Shown here: positions 46,067 through 53,447 of the stretch, piece by piece
Layout: each line of letters opens with the position of its first letter
How positions within the stretch are numbered: position 1 is the first letter of the stretch
From: DASTCZ01 sp963704455
GTDB lineage: Bacteria; Acidobacteriota; Terriglobia; Acidiferrales; UBA7541
Direction: 5' to 3'
Assembly: GCA_963704455.1 (NCBI GenBank)
Contig: OY969905.1
Coordinates: 3,658,001-3,722,000 of the forward strand
Length of the DNA: 64,000 nucleotides
The notes under the pieces: generated by a model
What the model saw: only the letters and a program-made list of their open reading frames with translations
What the model was told of the DNA's origin: nothing
Database searches by the model: none
Program-made: the position numbers and the translations under genes

Positions 46067-47416
46067 TCATTTTTGGAATTCATTTTTGTAGACCACACCG
46101 TCTTTCATCACAAATTTCACGCGCTGGAGTTCGGTGATGTCGGCAAGCGGATCGCCGGAGACGGCCACAATGTCGGCGATTTTCCCCGCTTCAATTGTGC
46201 CGAGCGAATCGCTTCTTCCCAGTAGCGCTGCGGCGTTTACGGTGGCGGTGCGGATTGCCTCCATGGGACTCATGCCGTATTGCACGTAATAATCCAGTTC
46301 GCCCGCCTGATGCAGTGAACCCTTGCCGACCCACGCGAAGCCGCCAGCGTCGGTGCCCATCACAATTTTCACGCCGTGCTTCAGCCCTTTCTGAAACGCG
46401 AGCTTTTCCGTCTCCACCATTTTCGGCCAGTTGCCGCCGCGGTCCACCACGGCCGCGCCCACCATGATGGTGGGAATCCACGGGATTCCGCGGCGCACCA
46501 TCTCGTCCATCTGGGCTTCGCTCATGCCGTCGCCGTGCTCGATGGAGTCCACTCCGGCGCGGAGCGCGGCGGCAATGCCGTCATTTCCGATGGCGTGCGC
46601 GGCGACCTTGTGGCCGAGGCGGTGCGTTTCCTCCACGATGGAGCGCGCTTCGTCGTCGGTAAAATTCACATGGCTGTGCAGCACGCCGTCGGGGCCGTAG
46701 AAGTAACCGTGGTCGCTGTAATATTTGATCCAGTCCGCGCCGTGGGAGATCTGTTCGCGCACGGCCTTGCGCGCGTTCTCCACGCCGTCCACAATTTGCA
46801 CGCCGTGGGGCAATTCCAGTTCCCATGAAAATCCGTCCAGCGGATAGGTTCCCGTCGGGGCCATCGCGCGCGTGGAGACGATCATGCGCGGCCCTGGAAT
46901 TTCGCCGCGATTGATGGCCGTCTTCACATCCACGTCGGCGTACATCGCGCCTTCGGTCTCGAGGTCGCGCATGGTGGTGAAGCCGTGGTCCAGCGCCACG
47001 CGCGCGTTGCGCGCCGCGAGCACCGCGCGATAGGGAATCGAATCCTTCAAGAGCTGGTCATCGTAGTCCTGCGGCAGCACGTCGCCATTCAAAAGGATGT
47101 GCGTGTGGCAATCCATCAATCCGGCCAGCACGGTGGCTCGAGAGAGATCAATCACTTCCGCACCTGCCGGAGGCGCGCCGCCCGGAGTGATGGAGACGAT
47201 CTTGTTGCCCTCGATGACGATGAGCGCGTTCGCGATGGGCGCGTCGCTCTTGCCGTCAATTAATTTGCCGGCGCGAATGGCGATGCGGTGCGGCGGTGCC
47301 GTTTGCATTTGCGGCTGCGGAAGCGCGCGCGGCGCGGCGGTGAGCGTCGGCAAGACAAGCGCGGAAATTGCGAGCGCAAAAGCGGCGAGGGCGAACAGGA
47401 TCGCGTGGCGTTTCAT
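46067..47416 (-). CDS. secreted amidohydrolase family protein (imidazolonepropionase-like)
   Basis: A metal-dependent hydrolase, 449 residues, with a signal peptide (F-A-L-A-A-F-A-L-A-I-S-A-L-V-L-P). Metal-binding motifs are visible: M-D-C-H-T-H in the first strand, a second histidine in A-A-H-A-I-G-N-D-G, then S-I-E-H-G-D and D-A-G. The end segment G-T-I-E-A-G-K-I-A-D-I-V-A-V-S-G-D-P-L follows. A GGAGG site lies before ATG 47416. Family members act on peptides or small amides; the substrate is unknown here. It faces the repeat-rich patch upstream at 47.5-48.1 kb. Confidence 0.9.
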   Translation of the reverse strand: MKRHAILFALAAFALAISALVLPTLTAAPRALPQPQMQTAPPHRIAIRAGKLIDGKSDAPIANALIVIEGNKIVSITPGGAPPAGAEVIDLSRATVLAGLMDCHTHILLNGDVLPQDYDDQLLKDSIPYRAVLAARNARVALDHGFTTMRDLETEGAMYADVDVKTAINRGEIPGPRMIVSTRAMAPTGTYPLDGFSWELELPHGVQIVDGVENARKAVREQISHGADWIKYYSDHGYFYGPDGVLHSHVNFTDDEARSIVEETHRLGHKVAAHAIGNDGIAAALRAGVDSIEHGDGMSEAQMDEMVRRGIPWIPTIMVGAAVVDRGGNWPKMVETEKLAFQKGLKHGVKIVMGTDAGGFAWVGKGSLHQAGELDYYVQYGMSPMEAIRTATVNAAALLGRSDSLGTIEAGKIADIVAVSGDPLADITELQRVKFVMKDGVVYKNEFQK

Positions 47417-47502
47417 GAAAGCCTCCGAGTGGACAGAACAAGCGAGCGCATTCTGCCGCAAAGAGCACCGATGAAGCAAGGAGGCAGGGACGAGCCGGTA
47501 CG

Positions 47503-47569
47503 TGTAGCGCCGCCCTCCGCGGCGGGCGGCTTTGAATTCAAATTCGCCGGCAGGGACGCCGGCGCTACA
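47503..47569. repeat. 67-base GC-rich inverted repeat (REP-like)
   Basis: The outermost ten bases TGTAGCGCCG (47503-47512) are matched exactly in inverted form by CGGCGCTACA (47560-47569). The arms are near-complementary GC-rich stretches around a TTTGAATTCAA centre at about 47531-47541. Size and structure resemble bacterial REP-type palindromes. It lies 87 bases upstream of the amidohydrolase start. Confidence 0.75.
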
Positions 47570-47604
47570 AAAGAAACCGCCTGTTTTTGGAACACTATCA
47601 TTCT

Positions 47605-47795
47605 AAAGGAGTTAGCAGGGGCGCTTTTGCGCGAGGGCTGGAAGCGCTTGAGAATAATGGAGTTACCAGGGGCGGATTTTGTGTAAGGTTTTGCTGACAG
47701 TGTTGAAAACAAAGGAGTTAGCAGGGGCGCGGCGGGGCGCATTTTGAGTTTTGATTCCAAGTGCACGGGAACAAAGAAGTTACATAGGGGCGCGG
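47605..47795. repeat. short interspersed array with a roughly 53-base period
   Basis: The 20-mer AAAGGAGTTAGCAGGGGCGC occurs at 47605-47624 and again, identical, at 47711-47730. Degraded copies lie near 47657 (ATGGAGTTACCAGGGGCG) and 47773 (AAAGAAGTTACATAGGGGCG). Spacing is about 50-62 bases. Each contains an SD-like GGAG plus GTTA and AGGGGCG. No coding function is apparent. Confidence 0.7.
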
Positions 47796-47845
47796 TACTG
47801 CGCTGAGGCTTCGGACGGCAGGCGGCATACCCCCCACCCTTTTTT

Positions 47846-48071
47846 CGTAAGTGGTAGGCAACACTGGTAGTTACGGGAAATGAGGTCTGTAAGTTATAGG
47901 AAACATTGGGCGTTTTTTGGAGCATCCGCGGGTTTCCTTGCAAGTGGTAGGTAACACTACTACTTACGGGCGACAGGGGCTCGTAAGTTATAGAAAACAC
48001 AGGGGTGTTTTTGGGGCGATTTGGCGCAAATCTCGTAAGTGGTAGATAAGACAGGTACTTATGAGGAGCAG
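47846..48071. repeat. alternating AAGTGGTAG / AAGTTATAG repeat array
   Basis: A core of AAGT followed by GGTAG or TATAG occurs five times, near 47849, 47891, 47942, 47984 and 48037. The middle bases alternate GG, TA, GG, TA, GG at 42-53-base spacing. Units one and two are followed by G(C/T)AACACT and T(A/T)(G/C)TTACGGG; the third has GTACTTATGAGG. Near 47942, AAGTGGTAG pairs with CTACTACTT to give a 9-bp hairpin (one G-T pair) and a six-base loop. The patch lies between the palindrome array and the immune-like genes. Confidence 0.65.
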
Positions 48072-48388
48072 TCGAAAGTTGACGGCCCAAACCTGAAAGA
48101 TCAGGGGAGGCGAGCGGCGCGGGCGTGGCTGACGAGAAGTTCATGGGGCATGTTACTACAAGAGCAATTCAATGTCAAGAGAATTATGTAGGAATTATGG
48201 GAAGATTTGTTACGAAACCTATTCGAATGAGTGTTCGAATGTGGAAACTGACGTGCGATAGCCCTTCAAGCAGGGTGCATCATCTTCTGCGAAGCCTAAA
48301 AGGTGAGAACCTACCCAACATTGATACATCTGTATTGTCGCATCGGAATAACTGAACTACACTGAAACAGGTAAGATGAAGGTGAAAA

Positions 48389-49444
48389 ATGAGTGAGACC
48401 GTCATCATTTTAGGTGCAGGGGCATCCAGGTTAGCGGGCGCGCCTTTAATGAACGATTTCCTGGATGTCGCTGACGCAATAAGGAAGAATTCTGGAGCTA
48501 AGGACGAGGATTTCGAGAGGGTTTTTATTGCGAAGGACGCATTGCAGGCGGTCCATTCCAAAGCACAAATGGACCTTCTCAACCTAGAGTCGGTGTTTGC
48601 AGCATTCGAGATGGCGAAGCTTTTAGGCCGGCTAGGATCCCTTCCCATAAATGAGACCGACTCGCTCCCGAATTCGATGCGCCGTTTGATCTACAAGACG
48701 CTCCAAGCCACTGTCAAATTCCCAGTGCGGAATGAACGAATTTATCCCCCAAGGCCTTACGATGAGCTCGCGAAGGCTCTCGCCGCCATCTGGTCAGCTA
48801 ACTCGGTTAGGGCGCTCAAGACATCGTTCATTACGTTTAACTATGATGTTTGCCTAGATTACGCCCTCGCTTTTCAGGGCCTGCCGATTGACTATTCGCT
48901 GGGCCCTTTCAAAGGTAGTGGCTTCAAAGTTCTCAAGCTCCACGGGTCTCTGAATTGGTCCCAATGTGAGAAATGTAAAGGGATAGTCCCGCTGGCTGTC
49001 GGACTATACGTTAACAGCAGTCGTTTTGTCCTCCTTGATCTGAAGGAGATCACGTTTGATTTTTCTAGGGGACTCGCGGGGTTGAAATGCTGCAACGAAA
49101 ACCTAAAACCGGACCCATTCATAGCCCCACCGACTTGGAATAAGACCCAATACCACTCTCAGCTAGCAGGAGTTTGGCGCGCAGCTGCTCAAGAATTGAG
49201 CGGGGCAGAGAACATAATTGTCTGCGGCTATTCACTGCCTGAAACAGATCAATTCTTCCGATATCTGTATGCACTCGGATCAGTGGGAGGGGCTAATCTC
49301 AAGAGATTCTGGGTGATCGATAGAGACTCAAGAGTGGTGGGCAGATTTAAAGATCTGTGTGGGCCGCAGGCGAGTGCTCGATTTCAATTCTTAGAGGAGC
49401 CCTTTGACCAGGCAATCCCTGAAATCGCGGGGATACTTAAATAG
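48389..49444 (+). CDS. SIR2-like NAD-binding protein (putative immune effector)
   Basis: A SIR2-family domain protein of 351 residues. NAD-binding motifs are visible: G9-A-G-A-S13 near the start, F-N-Y-D (150-153), L-H185-G-S-L-N-W190 with a likely catalytic His, and C-G-Y-S-L-P-E-T-D (279-287). A zinc-ribbon-like pair C193-x2-C196 and C234-C235 lies in between. In this form, SIR2 domains are best known as NAD-degrading effectors of antiphage systems rather than deacetylases; that is family knowledge. A short site (AAGGTG) precedes the ATG. It is convergent with a trypsin-like protease gene, 29 bases apart. Its codon use looks less GC-rich than neighbours. Confidence 0.88.
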   Translation: MSETVIILGAGASRLAGAPLMNDFLDVADAIRKNSGAKDEDFERVFIAKDALQAVHSKAQMDLLNLESVFAAFEMAKLLGRLGSLPINETDSLPNSMRRLIYKTLQATVKFPVRNERIYPPRPYDELAKALAAIWSANSVRALKTSFITFNYDVCLDYALAFQGLPIDYSLGPFKGSGFKVLKLHGSLNWSQCEKCKGIVPLAVGLYVNSSRFVLLDLKEITFDFSRGLAGLKCCNENLKPDPFIAPPTWNKTQYHSQLAGVWRAAAQELSGAENIIVCGYSLPETDQFFRYLYALGSVGGANLKRFWVIDRDSRVVGRFKDLCGPQASARFQFLEEPFDQAIPEIAGILK

Positions 49445-49473
49445 AGTTTATCCTGGAGCTTAGGCGGATTTCC

Positions 49474-50277
49474 TTAGACGAACTTCGTGAGTTCCTCAAT
49501 CGCATTTTGACCGTTACAACGGATCAAGGTCGCATTGGCCTCGACGGGAAGCTGGTAAAAAGACACTCCCGCGAGTTCATATGTCCAATCGACCCTGTTG
49601 GACTCCTCTGACCAAAAAACATTGAGCTTCCAGAGTCCACCGCCGCTCACACCGCCAAAGTCCTTCGGCAGCGACCGCTTTGTGAGGCTTACCGGAACGT
49701 CGATACAGTCCCAACCACCCTTCTCACAGTCCTTGGTGGCGAAGGCAAGCATACCCATGAGAAGCACATCTGCGTGGTTCCCCGCGAACACACCGAACTC
49801 AGCTGGGGTTCCCATCAAAATCCAGCAATCGAGATGGTCAGCTGCAATACTCCGGCTATGTGAAGTCGCCAGGTTGTAGAAGGTTCGACGCGATTTTATT
49901 GTTCCGACGAATGCGCTGGGGATCCGGAGTAAGACCAGATCGGGTCCCCATTCGGAATAGGTGCGATTCCTCGGGAGCGCAGTTGCGTCGATGGTTTTGA
50001 CCGGAATGTTGAAAGAGTTTTTGGCCCCTTCCGTGAGAGGAATCATCAAATATGAAGCCCGCTCGAGCTTTTCCGTCCAAACGTGGTTGGCCGTCAATAT
50101 GAAATGGGAGCCATCGATGGTAACGAACGTGCCAGTACCGGCCAGCGCGACATGCGAACCGGACGCGTCCACGGCAAGTAAGCAGGCTGTGAAGCTAATC
50201 ATGAACTCCGCAATCTCCTTGCCTATGGCCGACTCGTCATTCAGGAGTTCTTCCTTTATTTGGTTTACATCCATCAT
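49474..50277 (-). CDS. cytosolic trypsin-like serine protease
   Basis: A serine protease of the chymotrypsin fold with its catalytic triad intact: H65 in I-L-T-A-N-H-V, D113 in G-P-D-L-V-L-L-R, and S211 in G-G-V-S-G-G-G-L-W. The G-T-G-T-F-V-T strand before the histidine is typical. No signal peptide or TM segment is present: the start M-M-D-V-N-Q-I-K-E-E-L is hydrophilic. It should therefore act inside the cell, unlike HtrA. Start ATG 50277 or 50274. It lies 164 bases downstream of the ATPase gene on the same strand, probably as one transcript, and both converge on the SIR2 gene. Confidence 0.85.
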   Translation of the reverse strand: MMDVNQIKEELLNDESAIGKEIAEFMISFTACLLAVDASGSHVALAGTGTFVTIDGSHFILTANHVWTEKLERASYLMIPLTEGAKNSFNIPVKTIDATALPRNRTYSEWGPDLVLLRIPSAFVGTIKSRRTFYNLATSHSRSIAADHLDCWILMGTPAEFGVFAGNHADVLLMGMLAFATKDCEKGGWDCIDVPVSLTKRSLPKDFGGVSGGGLWKLNVFWSEESNRVDWTYELAGVSFYQLPVEANATLIRCNGQNAIEELTKFV

Positions 50278-50377
50278 GTCGGGGGCCCTTCGCCTCAATG
50301 ATGCCCGGAAAGCGGGGACCGAGCAATCGACGAGGAGCTCGGACTACTGTAGGTGCAGGCGGGTGGCGGAAACTCTG

Positions 50378-50420
50378 GCGTGGGTGGCCCACGGTAAGGG
50401 CGAGGGCCACCCGCCCACGC
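50378..50420. repeat. hairpin between the ATPase and protease genes
   Basis: GCGTGGGTGGCC (50378-50389) pairs with GGCCACCCGCCCACGC (50405-50420) apart from a four-base bulge, with a loop of about 15 bases. No T-run follows. It lies in the ATPase-protease spacer, where it might set a different level for the two genes or be a REP-like insertion. Confidence 0.6.
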
Positions 50421-50441
50421 TGGGAATCGGCACGACAAAAC

Positions 50442-52832
50442 TCAGCCTTGAATCTCAAGAAACGAATGAAATGCCGGGTGTATTTGGTAGCGCCGGGGCT
50501 TGTGCGACTTCCGGGAAAGCCTCGAGGAAACGATCCAATTTCTTTTCAGCTCGTTCGGGTCCTCAGAGAACTCAAAGCAGCCCTCATCAACCTCGAGACC
50601 CAAAAACGTGAGTCCTACTAGATGTTCGATGACCTCTTGTAAATTATGGCCGGCTAAATTAGCACTGGTAATAGAAGAAATGATTTCCTTCTGCGAAACA
50701 ATGGCAGTTTTTCCAACAAATTCATAAAGAACGGATTCCAATTGGGGGATCGTAATACCATTCTCAACCAGAATACTTCGGAGTGCGTAGTGCGAATATT
50801 GCTTTTCCGCCTCCAGGATATCCTCTTGTTGCACCTTCGTGTGCCCCCGATTTACCGCAGTGGATACAGCTTCTTTGACCAAGTAGAGGATGTCTCGTGG
50901 GCGGGCCAGTATTTTGCTTAAAATGTACTCCGTTGTCTCCACGTCGCGAACTTTCCGACAAAAGTATTGCGGCCACATCCCTTTCGGATCCGCGCCAAAT
51001 GCCGCTGCGTACCTGGATTCGATCACGCGAAGAAGAAGTTCCTTGTCTTCCCACTTGAGTCGAACATACGGAAGTTTGTCCGGCTCAGCGGCCTGATCCA
51101 CTATTCTGCTAAAAATGTCACTTCGAATGAAAATCGCTATCGTGATGCTCACAGGCAGTTTTCGACTGCTGGTGCGTGCAAATTCTGTGGGAAGAAGGAC
51201 TGCGGTCGACAAAAGGCCAAGAAGGAACTCCGACAGAAACTCTATGTCTGCCTGTTTCTTCCATGACTTATCCAAATTGTCGATAAGGACGGCAACTCGT
51301 TTCTTTGGAGAGAGTACTTTGCCTAGCAAAACTCGGAGGTATTGGATCGTGTCGCCGTGCAGTATCTCAGAAACTGCATGTCGTGTAGATGCAATGTTCC
51401 CGTCTTGCTCTATCTTGACTAGCTTCTCCAAAGCCCGCTCGAGACGAATGGAAAAATCGTCAAATAAGCCATCCTTTTCATCCTCCCAGAATCTGACGAG
51501 TTCCTTCTCATCCTCTGTCATCGGAATGTAAATGGGGCGATTTAGGACATCTTGGGCAGCCGCTGAAGCAATCTCTGTGTAGAGAAGATACTTCCAAAGG
51601 CTCTCGACCACGTGTCCCTTGCTATCGACCTCTTGAAAATGTTTGAACAATTTCACGAGGCTCTCAATCTGATATTCAGCTGGCTTAATTGAGCAGACTA
51701 GGTTCGAAGGGTCTTTCCTAAGACGATCCGTCAGTTCATACAGGTTGGCCGTTTTCCCGGTGCCTTTTCGCCCAACGAAGATTGTTTGGCGACCACCCAA
51801 AGCCTCCTCAAATGCGGCTGTTTCAACAAAGTACTTTGGCAAATCCAATTGTTCGTTTTCCGCTTGAAAGTCCCCGAGCTGAAGTTGAAAGCCCCTCAGT
51901 TCGCTCAGCAGTCTGGCGCCTTCCTCATAAGTCTTAAGGGCTTCGGACTGCCGCCGAACGTTTGCTTCCATAGGAGCGATCCAATTTCCCAGTATCTCGA
52001 CGGCCTGGCTACTGTTCTTGTAATGCTGCATATAAATCCGATAGTCGACAGGCGCGAGATACTCACTGTCACCTAGGAGGAGGAGATTCTTTTCGAAACC
52101 CGCGGCTAAACCGCATGCAAATGCAGCTCTCGCATTAGTAATCCGGAATCCAATTCTATTCGTGGGCGTAAAATGGCAAACTACAGCCTCTGCCAAGGAG
52201 ATGTTCTGCGCGTACCAAAGTAAGCTTTTGAGTGACTCTTGAGGATCGTCGATCCTTACGCGCATATTCGAGGACTGGATTCTTTTACTTATACCTATAC
52301 CTGCCTCATTTTCAACGTTGCTCTTGAGGTAGACGAGGCCCTCAGGTCGCTGCGATGTTTTTAAACCTTCCTTGAGACCATCGAGGATCGTCGCTGACAA
52401 ATCTTCGTGCGGCTTGCTCTTGTAGAATTTTTTCACAATTTGGTCGGAATTTGTGTACGTAGTGTACCCAACAGTTGTTAATAAACCCAATTCGTCAAAA
52501 TCCTTCTTAGCATTGTGGATTGAACTATCAAGCATCAACCATGTGCGCCGATTTCGCGCGATCGCATACCCGAGTTCAAAGAGAACATTTGCATTTATTT
52601 CGGTCAGGTCAGAGCAGAACAGATCGTTGTTTTGAATGTTTTCTAAAATCACACTAATGATGACTTTTCCATCTACCTTGCTGTCCTCCCATGAGGTCAA
52701 GACAATAGATTTGGATTTGTTGATCTCTTTGATTGCGGCACGAAAGACCTCAGCGATGCCCGGTGTTGAGGGGTATGCAACAAAGGCCTTCGGCAATTGA
52801 TAGCCAGCGTTGAAGGGAATCGTCCCAGACAT
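50442..52832 (-). CDS. P-loop ATPase (Sll1717-like) with two N-terminal Rossmann/TIR-like domains
   Basis: A 796-residue ATPase. The first domain (about 14-105) has A-F-V-A-Y-P-S, then C-S-D-L-T-E-I-N-A-N-V-L-F-E-L-G-Y-A, a pattern of TIR-like or deoxyribosyltransferase-like Rossmann domains. A second similar domain lies at about 165-285, ending with I-T-N-A-R-A-A-F-A-C-G-L-A. The P-loop domain has Walker A V-G-R-K-G-T-G-K-T (353-361) and Walker B V-A-V-L-I-D-N-L-D (513-521). C-terminal helices with A-R-P-R-D-I-L-Y-L and winged-helix-like sequence follow. The plan resembles a STAND-type sensor-effector. No signal or TM. ATG 52832 is the start. Confidence 0.85.
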   Translation of the reverse strand: MSGTIPFNAGYQLPKAFVAYPSTPGIAEVFRAAIKEINKSKSIVLTSWEDSKVDGKVIISVILENIQNNDLFCSDLTEINANVLFELGYAIARNRRTWLMLDSSIHNAKKDFDELGLLTTVGYTTYTNSDQIVKKFYKSKPHEDLSATILDGLKEGLKTSQRPEGLVYLKSNVENEAGIGISKRIQSSNMRVRIDDPQESLKSLLWYAQNISLAEAVVCHFTPTNRIGFRITNARAAFACGLAAGFEKNLLLLGDSEYLAPVDYRIYMQHYKNSSQAVEILGNWIAPMEANVRRQSEALKTYEEGARLLSELRGFQLQLGDFQAENEQLDLPKYFVETAAFEEALGGRQTIFVGRKGTGKTANLYELTDRLRKDPSNLVCSIKPAEYQIESLVKLFKHFQEVDSKGHVVESLWKYLLYTEIASAAAQDVLNRPIYIPMTEDEKELVRFWEDEKDGLFDDFSIRLERALEKLVKIEQDGNIASTRHAVSEILHGDTIQYLRVLLGKVLSPKKRVAVLIDNLDKSWKKQADIEFLSEFLLGLLSTAVLLPTEFARTSSRKLPVSITIAIFIRSDIFSRIVDQAAEPDKLPYVRLKWEDKELLLRVIESRYAAAFGADPKGMWPQYFCRKVRDVETTEYILSKILARPRDILYLVKEAVSTAVNRGHTKVQQEDILEAEKQYSHYALRSILVENGITIPQLESVLYEFVGKTAIVSQKEIISSITSANLAGHNLQEVIEHLVGLTFLGLEVDEGCFEFSEDPNELKRNWIVSSRLSRKSHKPRRYQIHPAFHSFLEIQG

Positions 52833-52885
52833 GAGTATATGAGTATACGCCTGTCGTATAAACTAAACGGGTAGTTTTTTCGCAA
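52832..52885 (-). promoter_or_regulatory. candidate promoter and tandem 8-mer at the ATPase start
   Basis: On the minus strand TTGCGA (52885-52880) and TTTATA (52862-52857) are 17 bases apart. Between them and the ATG lies a tandem repeat of TATACTCA (on the plus strand TGAGTATA twice, 52832-52847), the second copy touching the start codon. The repeat could be an operator or a second -10 region. The promoter match is moderate. Confidence 0.4.
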
Positions 52886-53026
52886 GTTAAGGCGAATCAG
52901 TTCGCCGAAAAGTCTTGCATCGGTACAGGCGCGGGGGGCGCGGGCCAGGCGCCCGCGGTTTTGGAAGCTGCGTCCCGCAGATACTTGTTTGGAGCGCTGC
53001 GGGGCTCCAGCAGGCTTTCAATAAGC

Positions 53027-53122
53027 GGCGCAGGGCTCCAGCGAATCGGACCCTGTCGCCAAAGACAACTTGATTGAAGTGGCGCAGGGCTCCAGCGAAT
53101 CGGACCCTGTCGCCAAAGACAA
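53027..53122. repeat. two identical 42-base direct repeats, each with internal hairpin potential
   Basis: Bases 53027-53068 and 53081-53122 are identical, 54 bases apart. Each begins GGCGCAGGG and ends in CCCTGTCGCC plus AAAGACAA, which can fold into a 9-bp stem with one bulge and a 15-base loop. AAGACGAATGC-like units recur four times downstream (to about 53235). The surrounding 52886-53447 has no credible gene. Confidence 0.85.
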
Positions 53123-53447
53123 ACGCACCCCGTCGGGGAAGACGAATGCTCGCACCACGGCCGCAAAGACGAATGCGCGGGATACGGCGGAAGGCCCCAG
53201 GGCTGCGAGACGCCCTGGGCTACAGAAGGCGAATGCTTCGGCTCGGGATGACGGATTAAAAAAAGGACACGGCAGACAAGGGCAAAAGCGGGCGCAGCAA
53301 GCAGCGCCCCTACGACCCCAAAAAGAAGAAATGAAATGCAAGACCTCGGCCCACCTCCCGACGTAGTCCGGATAAATTCCGGCGAGCCCTGCGAAGGATT
53401 TGGGTCGGCGCCTTCGAGGATTACGAAGCTGTAGTCAGCGCCCGCGC

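Noticed and set aside
47605..48071. CRISPR array
   Set aside because: Repeat copies are degenerate, their number is low, spacing varies, and no cas gene lies near.
47413..48144. 243-codon minus-strand ORF whose stop overlaps the amidohydrolase start in an ATGA arrangement
   Set aside because: It runs through all the repeat arrays; its sequence is repeated S-A-P-x-N-S and V-T-Y-H-L motifs produced by the DNA repeats, and no fold is apparent.
48125..48355. 76-codon ORF before the SIR2-like gene
   Set aside because: No recognisable family, no good ribosome site and mixed composition; it could be chance.
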